Shown one piece after another: positions 5,224-8,947 of a stretch of DNA of 8,947 nucleotides (position 1 is its first letter; each line of letters starts with the position of its first letter). The stretch lies in assembly GCA_947483545.1 (NCBI GenBank), contig CANKNP010000220.1, positions 1-8,947 on the forward strand. Reading direction: 5' to 3'. The position numbers and the translations under genes were made by a program. The stretch is from Deltaproteobacteria bacterium (GTDB lineage Bacteria > Myxococcota > UBA796 > SXON01). The notes below the pieces were generated by a model. The model was not told where the DNA came from, did not search any database, and saw only the letters and a program-made list of their open reading frames with translations.

Positions 5224-7194
5224 ATGCTCTTCCTCGCTGGCCTGACCGGTTGCCTCCTGGACCGCACCGCCTACGATCTCCGCCGCGACGAACTGACCGA
5301 TCACGATGGGGATGGGTTCGCCCAGATCGACGACTGCGACGACGATGACGCCGAGGTTTTCGACGGGGCCGAAGAGGTTTGCGACGAGGTGGATCAGGAT
5401 TGTGACGGCGCCATCGACGAAGACGCTGTGGACGCCCCGGCCTGGTACCCCGACGACGACGCAGACACCTACGGGGATGCCGACCACGAGGGGATCGTCG
5501 TGTGTGATGCGCCTGCGGGGCACGTTGCCAACGCGCTCGATTGCGATGATGCGGCGTCGGGCGTGAACCCTGGCGCCGAGGAGACCCCCTACGACGATGT
5601 GGATAACGACTGCGAAGGCGGGGATTTGGTGGACGTGGACGGGGATGGGGAGGCGGCGGAGGTGGTGGGCGGCGGGGATTGTGACGATGGGGATGCGGGG
5701 GTGGGGAGCGGGGGGGTGGAGGTTCCGTACGATGGAATTGATCAAGATTGCGATGGCGCGGATGCGGAGGATCTCGATGGGGACGGAGCTGTAGCGGTGG
5801 AGGCCGGGGGCGAGGATTGCGAGGATTTGGATCCGGAGATCTACCCGGGCGCGGAGGAGACCTGGGCGAACGGGGTGACGGACAATGATTGTGATGGGGA
5901 GATCGAGGCTGCGCAGTTGGAGTATGGGGGGGAGGTTTGGGTGGGGGAGAGCCCGGGAGGTCAGGCCGGCCGAAGGATCGGAGCCCTCGGCGATGTGACG
6001 GGGGACGGGCTCGCGGACTACCTCGTCGGTGCCGTGTACGAATCGAGCCTCTACGAGAATGGCGGCGCCATCTACCTTGTGGAGGGGGGCGCCCCCGCTG
6101 GAGACCTTTCCGACGCTCACGCGGTGCGAGCGAGCGGGAGTTGGGCGTTGCCCGCCGTCATCGAGGGTGGGCCGGACATCGACGGCGACGGCGTCCAAGA
6201 CTTCCTGGCCACGACGGTGAACTACGAGGATGGCGCCGGGGCTGCGTTCCTGTTGAGCGGGGCCGTTGTCGCGAGTACTCTTCAGATCACCCTTGCTGAC
6301 GCCGCCTTCGGAGCAGTCGCGGGCGAGGCGCCCGGTGACTACGCCGGCACCGGGGCTGCATTTCTCGGTGACGTCATGGGGGACGGCGGCCAGTACGTGG
6401 CGATCGGAGCGCTGTTGTCCGACACGAGCGAGCTGCGCGACACTGGGTCTTTGGCGTTGTTCGTCGCCGAAGACATCGACACGTTGCGCATGTCCGATGG
6501 AGATGTCGTCGTGACAGGCCCCTACGCGGATGCCGCGTTTGGGGGCGGGGTTGCGCCCGCGGGGGACGTGAATGGGGATGGCGTGGGCGACTACGTGGTT
6601 GGAGTCGGATCCGGCGACCTCGCCTCAGTCATTCCCGGCGGGCTATCCAACCCGGAGCTGCCCGGGGACGCGATTTTTCGGCTCACGGGAACGGGCGCGG
6701 GCGAAACTGGGGCTGTCGAAATGCTCGGGGACGTAGACGGGGACGGGTTTCGCGACCTTGCCTGTATCTTTGAGGACAATGAGGTGCGGGTCTTCCTGAA
6801 TCTCGCGGCCGATCCCTCGCGCACCGTCGAGGAGGAGTCCAGCACGATCACCCTTGGGGTAGGGGCGCTGACGTACGACGTCTTGGATCTCGGAGACCTG
6901 GACGGCGATGGCAGCGCCGACACTTACCTTCCGGTCCAATGGTACCCGAATCTGGCGACGTCGTTCGGCGCTGTGATCTTCGGCAGCGACATCGCATTCC
7001 GCGGCACCTTCGATGTCTCCGAAGCAGAGCTATCGACGGTGTCGTTGCGCACGGAGGCCCGGTTTGGCTACCGCGCCGCGATCTCGGAGGATGTCGATGG
7101 GGACGGGGGGCGGGACATTATTCTGGGGGGTTATAGTGACCTTGAGGGTGGGTTGGATGCAGGCGCGGTCTTGACGATTCCGGTGCCTCGGTGA
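5224..7194 (+). CDS. Predicted lipoprotein with MopE-type repeats and a seven-repeat FG-GAP propeller
   Basis: From the ATG at 5224 this encodes 656 residues. Residues 1-10 (MLFLAGLTGC) end in a lipobox, L-T-G-C, so Cys10 would be lipidated and the protein anchored in the envelope, probably at the cell surface. Residues about 26-225 hold four Asp/Gly/Cys repeats of the DxDGDG...DCDD...GAEE...DxDCDG type, matching the putative metal-binding MopE motif of marine and soil myxobacteria. Residues about 250-656 hold seven FG-GAP-like repeats with DxxGDG or DxDGDG loops, as in integrin-alpha propellers, where such loops bind calcium. A role in cation-dependent adhesion or ligand binding is inference; redox or copper binding, as reported for MopE itself, is an alternative. 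The signal is short and lacks an N-terminal positive charge. A GTG at 5068, overlapping the upstream stop as GTGA, would give a 52-residue extension. The stop is 3 bp from that of the convergent glycosyltransferase gene. Confidence 0.88.
   Translation: MLFLAGLTGCLLDRTAYDLRRDELTDHDGDGFAQIDDCDDDDAEVFDGAEEVCDEVDQDCDGAIDEDAVDAPAWYPDDDADTYGDADHEGIVVCDAPAGHVANALDCDDAASGVNPGAEETPYDDVDNDCEGGDLVDVDGDGEAAEVVGGGDCDDGDAGVGSGGVEVPYDGIDQDCDGADAEDLDGDGAVAVEAGGEDCEDLDPEIYPGAEETWANGVTDNDCDGEIEAAQLEYGGEVWVGESPGGQAGRRIGALGDVTGDGLADYLVGAVYESSLYENGGAIYLVEGGAPAGDLSDAHAVRASGSWALPAVIEGGPDIDGDGVQDFLATTVNYEDGAGAAFLLSGAVVASTLQITLADAAFGAVAGEAPGDYAGTGAAFLGDVMGDGGQYVAIGALLSDTSELRDTGSLALFVAEDIDTLRMSDGDVVVTGPYADAAFGGGVAPAGDVNGDGVGDYVVGVGSGDLASVIPGGLSNPELPGDAIFRLTGTGAGETGAVEMLGDVDGDGFRDLACIFEDNEVRVFLNLAADPSRTVEEESSTITLGVGALTYDVLDLGDLDGDGSADTYLPVQWYPNLATSFGAVIFGSDIAFRGTFDVSEAELSTVSLRTEARFGYRAAISEDVDGDGGRDIILGGYSDLEGGLDAGAVLTIPVPR
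5299..5898 (+). repeat. Four MopE-type Asp/Gly/Cys repeats (protein level)
   Basis: The repeats occupy residues about 26-62, 76-132, 137-178 and 183-225 of the lipoprotein. Units 1, 3 and 4 open with DGDG, and each unit ends in a DCDG or DCEG turn with Cys60, 130, 176 and 223. Unit 2 has a degenerate opening (PDDDADTYGD) and an insertion with its own Cys. Unit 4 has CED instead of CDD. The DNA copies have diverged, so they are not recent duplications. Confidence 0.85.
5689..5716 (+). other. G-quadruplex motif in the coding strand
   Basis: Four G-runs of 4, 5, 4 and 7 (5689-5692, 5697-5701, 5703-5706, 5710-5716) are separated by loops of 4, 1 and 3 bases. This meets the canonical G4 rule in the mRNA-sense strand, within the third MopE repeat. 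The encoded residues there (AGVGSGGVE) depart from the acidic consensus of the other repeats. Confidence 0.7.
5989..7110 (+). repeat. Seven FG-GAP-like repeats forming a probable beta-propeller
   Basis: DxxGDG-type loops start at residues about 257 (DVTGDG), 318 (DIDGDG), 383 (DVMGDG), 448 (DVNGDG), 503 (DVDGDG), 558 (DLDGDG) and 623 (DVDGDG). The spacing is 55 to 65 residues, as expected for consecutive propeller blades. Most loops are followed by a hydrophobic strand such as DYLVGA, DYVVGV or DIILGG. Seven units match the number in integrin-alpha propellers. Confidence 0.85.
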
Positions 7195-7197
7195 GGT

Positions 7198-8946
7198 TCA
7201 GATGTGGTCCAAGCGGACGTAAGCGCCCCGCGGCTCGTTGGTTGGGCAGGTCACAGCAACGATGAGCCGCCTGGTCGACGGGCAAATGGGGACAGGAAAA
7301 GTGCCTTCACCGCGCGGCGGCGAAACGTCGGCGCAAGGGTCTTCGATGGAGAGCTGCGGTTCGGTCGGAGTCCCCTCGGTAGCCGCGGTCACCGTGACCG
7401 CGAGGCGTTGGCCGCTTTCGATGCGGCGACTGGTTGCTCGCTCGCCACAGGGCACATGAATCCCCCTGCCGCGACTCCAAGTCAGCTCTGTGGACCCGGC
7501 GGTGAACGAAAGCGACGCGGGACCCTCACTGAACTGGGGTTGGGACGGCCATCGTTGGTGGGCACGCGCAACGAGCTCCTCAGCCCGCGAGTGTTCTCCG
7601 AGCTCGGCCGCGGAGAGGGCAGCGTGCCAGGCCAGAAAAGGATGCGACGGATGTCGACGGAGCATTTCGTCCCATCGTTCCCTCCGGTCAGCTGCGGACG
7701 GGACCGCGTTAGTAGTGGCGTACCAACGGATCGATCCGCCGCCGTACCGCAGGTCCTTGCGCAGCTCGTACCCTGAGAGCAACCATTCTGGGTAGGGTTC
7801 ATGTTGGGTTCCATCCCAGTGCGCGAGCCGTAGGAACTCTGGGCGGGTTGGGACGCTGGTCACCCGCCGCAGCCAATCGGCTTCGGTGCCCGCCGCCACG
7901 GCCTCGGCCGCCTCTCGATGGTTCAAGCCCCGGAGGTCGAGGAGCTGAAATCCAGGTACATCACCAAGAATCCCTGCATCAACGACCAGTCCTCGAGCTC
8001 CGTTCGGCACGTTGTCGAGGACCCACGCAACGTCCTCCGCCACGGGGGTATCTAAGCCTCGGTTGAAATACGTCGAAAAATGAAGCAACGGTGCCAACTC
8101 TCGGAACGGCAGATCGATCTGACCGTACCCTCGCGGCTCGACGCTGGACGCGGTGAGCATCGAAATCGCCGCCAACGCCCCCAACGCCGAGGACCCGCTT
8201 TTGCGCCACGTAGCCAATTGCGTGAAGACGGCCGCGGAGGCGAGCACCCCGGGGAGCGTGAGGCGTCCCCAGGACATCCAGTCCCCACTCGCCCGCACGA
8301 TGACGGCTCCTTGAAGGAGGGCGGGTAGCAGGACCAGCACAAGCTGACCGGCTTGGACGCGCCCGGCGACGGCGAGGCAGACCACGATGCCTCCCGCCGT
8401 CAGCAAGTCGCCCGCCCACTGCATCGCTCCGTTTGGGTACAGGCCAAGCGCTGCAATCTTGACCAGGTAGGATGTCGGCGCAACGGCTCCGAACCAGGCG
8501 ATGCGGATCCCGTGATACACGCCAAGCCAAGCGAGCGAGCTGATCGCGACGCTCGAGCCATCGCGGTCCGTGCGAAACCGGAGCAGGAGCCAGGGGACAG
8601 CGACCGCGAGGTGGAGGATTCCTTCCGGGCGGGTCATCGAGGCGGCGACGAGCCAGGACACACCCCAACCCGAGCGCGTGCCGCCGGCGGATACCCCCGC
8701 CCACCCAAGCATCAGCAGGCAGGTGTACAGGGTCGTCTCCATTCCGATGCTGGCCCAGTGGTTCAGTGGCGCCCATGTTGCGATGGCGACCAAGCTGAGC
8801 GTCCCGCCGGGCGTCGTCGGTAGACCGCGATTGAACCACATCAACGCGCCGACGCCGCTCAAGAGGGCGACGATCTGAGAAGCGACGTCAATGTCGAATC
8901 CGGCTCGACATGCCCCAGCGAGCCCGGCCATGAACAGGAAGTTGGA
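7198..8946 (-). CDS. GT-C type membrane glycosyltransferase with C-terminal periplasmic domain (N-terminus outside the window)
   Basis: The frame is open to the right edge, reading SNFLF before the ATG at 8931. That ATG falls among hydrophobic helices, so the N-terminal helix and loop that usually carry the catalytic Asp of GT-C enzymes are probably beyond the edge. Numbering from the ATG there are 577 residues. About ten helices lie between residues 17 and 265, with GMETTLY (63-69) and RPEGIL, features I associate with AftB/PMT-like transferases using polyprenyl-phosphate sugars. A periplasmic segment follows, with VVDAGILGD (about 316-324) and LLDLRGLNH (about 328-336), recalling the D-x-G-x-x-G...D-x-x-GLND pattern of such families. 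Residues about 414-461 are Ala-rich, amphipathic and TPR-like. The last 115 residues look beta-rich with four Cys that could form disulphides. It likely glycosylates an envelope polymer or protein; donor and acceptor are unknown. It converges on the lipoprotein gene with a 3-bp gap. Confidence 0.8.
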   Translation of the reverse strand, partial: SNFLFMAGLAGACRAGFDIDVASQIVALLSGVGALMWFNRGLPTTPGGTLSLVAIATWAPLNHWASIGMETTLYTCLLMLGWAGVSAGGTRSGWGVSWLVAASMTRPEGILHLAVAVPWLLLRFRTDRDGSSVAISSLAWLGVYHGIRIAWFGAVAPTSYLVKIAALGLYPNGAMQWAGDLLTAGGIVVCLAVAGRVQAGQLVLVLLPALLQGAVIVRASGDWMSWGRLTLPGVLASAAVFTQLATWRKSGSSALGALAAISMLTASSVEPRGYGQIDLPFRELAPLLHFSTYFNRGLDTPVAEDVAWVLDNVPNGARGLVVDAGILGDVPGFQLLDLRGLNHREAAEAVAAGTEADWLRRVTSVPTRPEFLRLAHWDGTQHEPYPEWLLSGYELRKDLRYGGGSIRWYATTNAVPSAADRRERWDEMLRRHPSHPFLAWHAALSAAELGEHSRAEELVARAHQRWPSQPQFSEGPASLSFTAGSTELTWSRGRGIHVPCGERATSRRIESGQRLAVTVTAATEGTPTEPQLSIEDPCADVSPPRGEGTFPVPICPSTRRLIVAVTCPTNEPRGAYVRLDHI

Positions 8947-8947
8947 A

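Noticed and set aside
5191..6198. Long open frame on the minus strand, Ile/Val-rich with many hydrophobic stretches
   Set aside because: It is the antisense of the MopE repeats: DCDGD-type codons read backwards give Ile/Val/His-rich sequence. The plus-strand reading has clear domains.

Overview
The window is very GC-rich (third codon positions about 90% G/C in the genes I counted) and gene-dense. It uses GTG as well as ATG starts and has several stop/start overlaps. High GC combined with a MopE-type Asp/Cys/Gly-rich lipoprotein carrying FG-GAP repeats fits Myxococcota (the former Deltaproteobacteria with large genomes) or a relative. That placement is inference; no rRNA or other marker gene is present.

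Layout, left to right. (1) 3-2812, plus strand: the C-terminal tail of a Pro/Ala-rich protein cut by the left edge, a GT-C-like polytopic membrane protein (543-1820) and mutY (1817-2812). These are packed with no gaps (TGAGTG junction, then ATGA overlap) and look like one transcript. (2) 2813-2949: short convergent intergenic stretch. (3) 3885-2950, minus strand: a family-6 uracil-DNA-glycosylase-superfamily enzyme (hypoxanthine/deoxyinosine DNA glycosylase), joined by a TGATG overlap to a small unknown gene whose reading frame is broken near a 9-bp hairpin. (4) 3950-5071, plus: an unrecognised membrane protein of about eleven helices. (5) 5224-7194, plus: a predicted lipoprotein with four MopE-type acidic/Cys repeats followed by seven FG-GAP-like repeats, probably a complete seven-bladed beta-propeller. 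(6) 8946-7198, minus: a GT-C type membrane glycosyltransferase cut by the right edge, with a TPR-like stretch and a Cys-containing C-terminal domain. It converges on the lipoprotein gene with only 3 bp between the stop codons.

Two base-excision-repair glycosylases sit tail to tail: MutY (removes A opposite 8-oxoG) and HDG (removes deaminated purine). The rest of the window is envelope-related: two GT-C-like proteins, one unknown membrane protein and one surface lipoprotein. I see no mobile element, CRISPR array, tRNA or rRNA, and no clear evidence for a new multi-gene system. The points most worth a second look are the frame-broken gene beside HDG, the in-frame TGA between the first two genes, the MopE/propeller lipoprotein and its uncertain start, and the strong G-quadruplex motif inside it.
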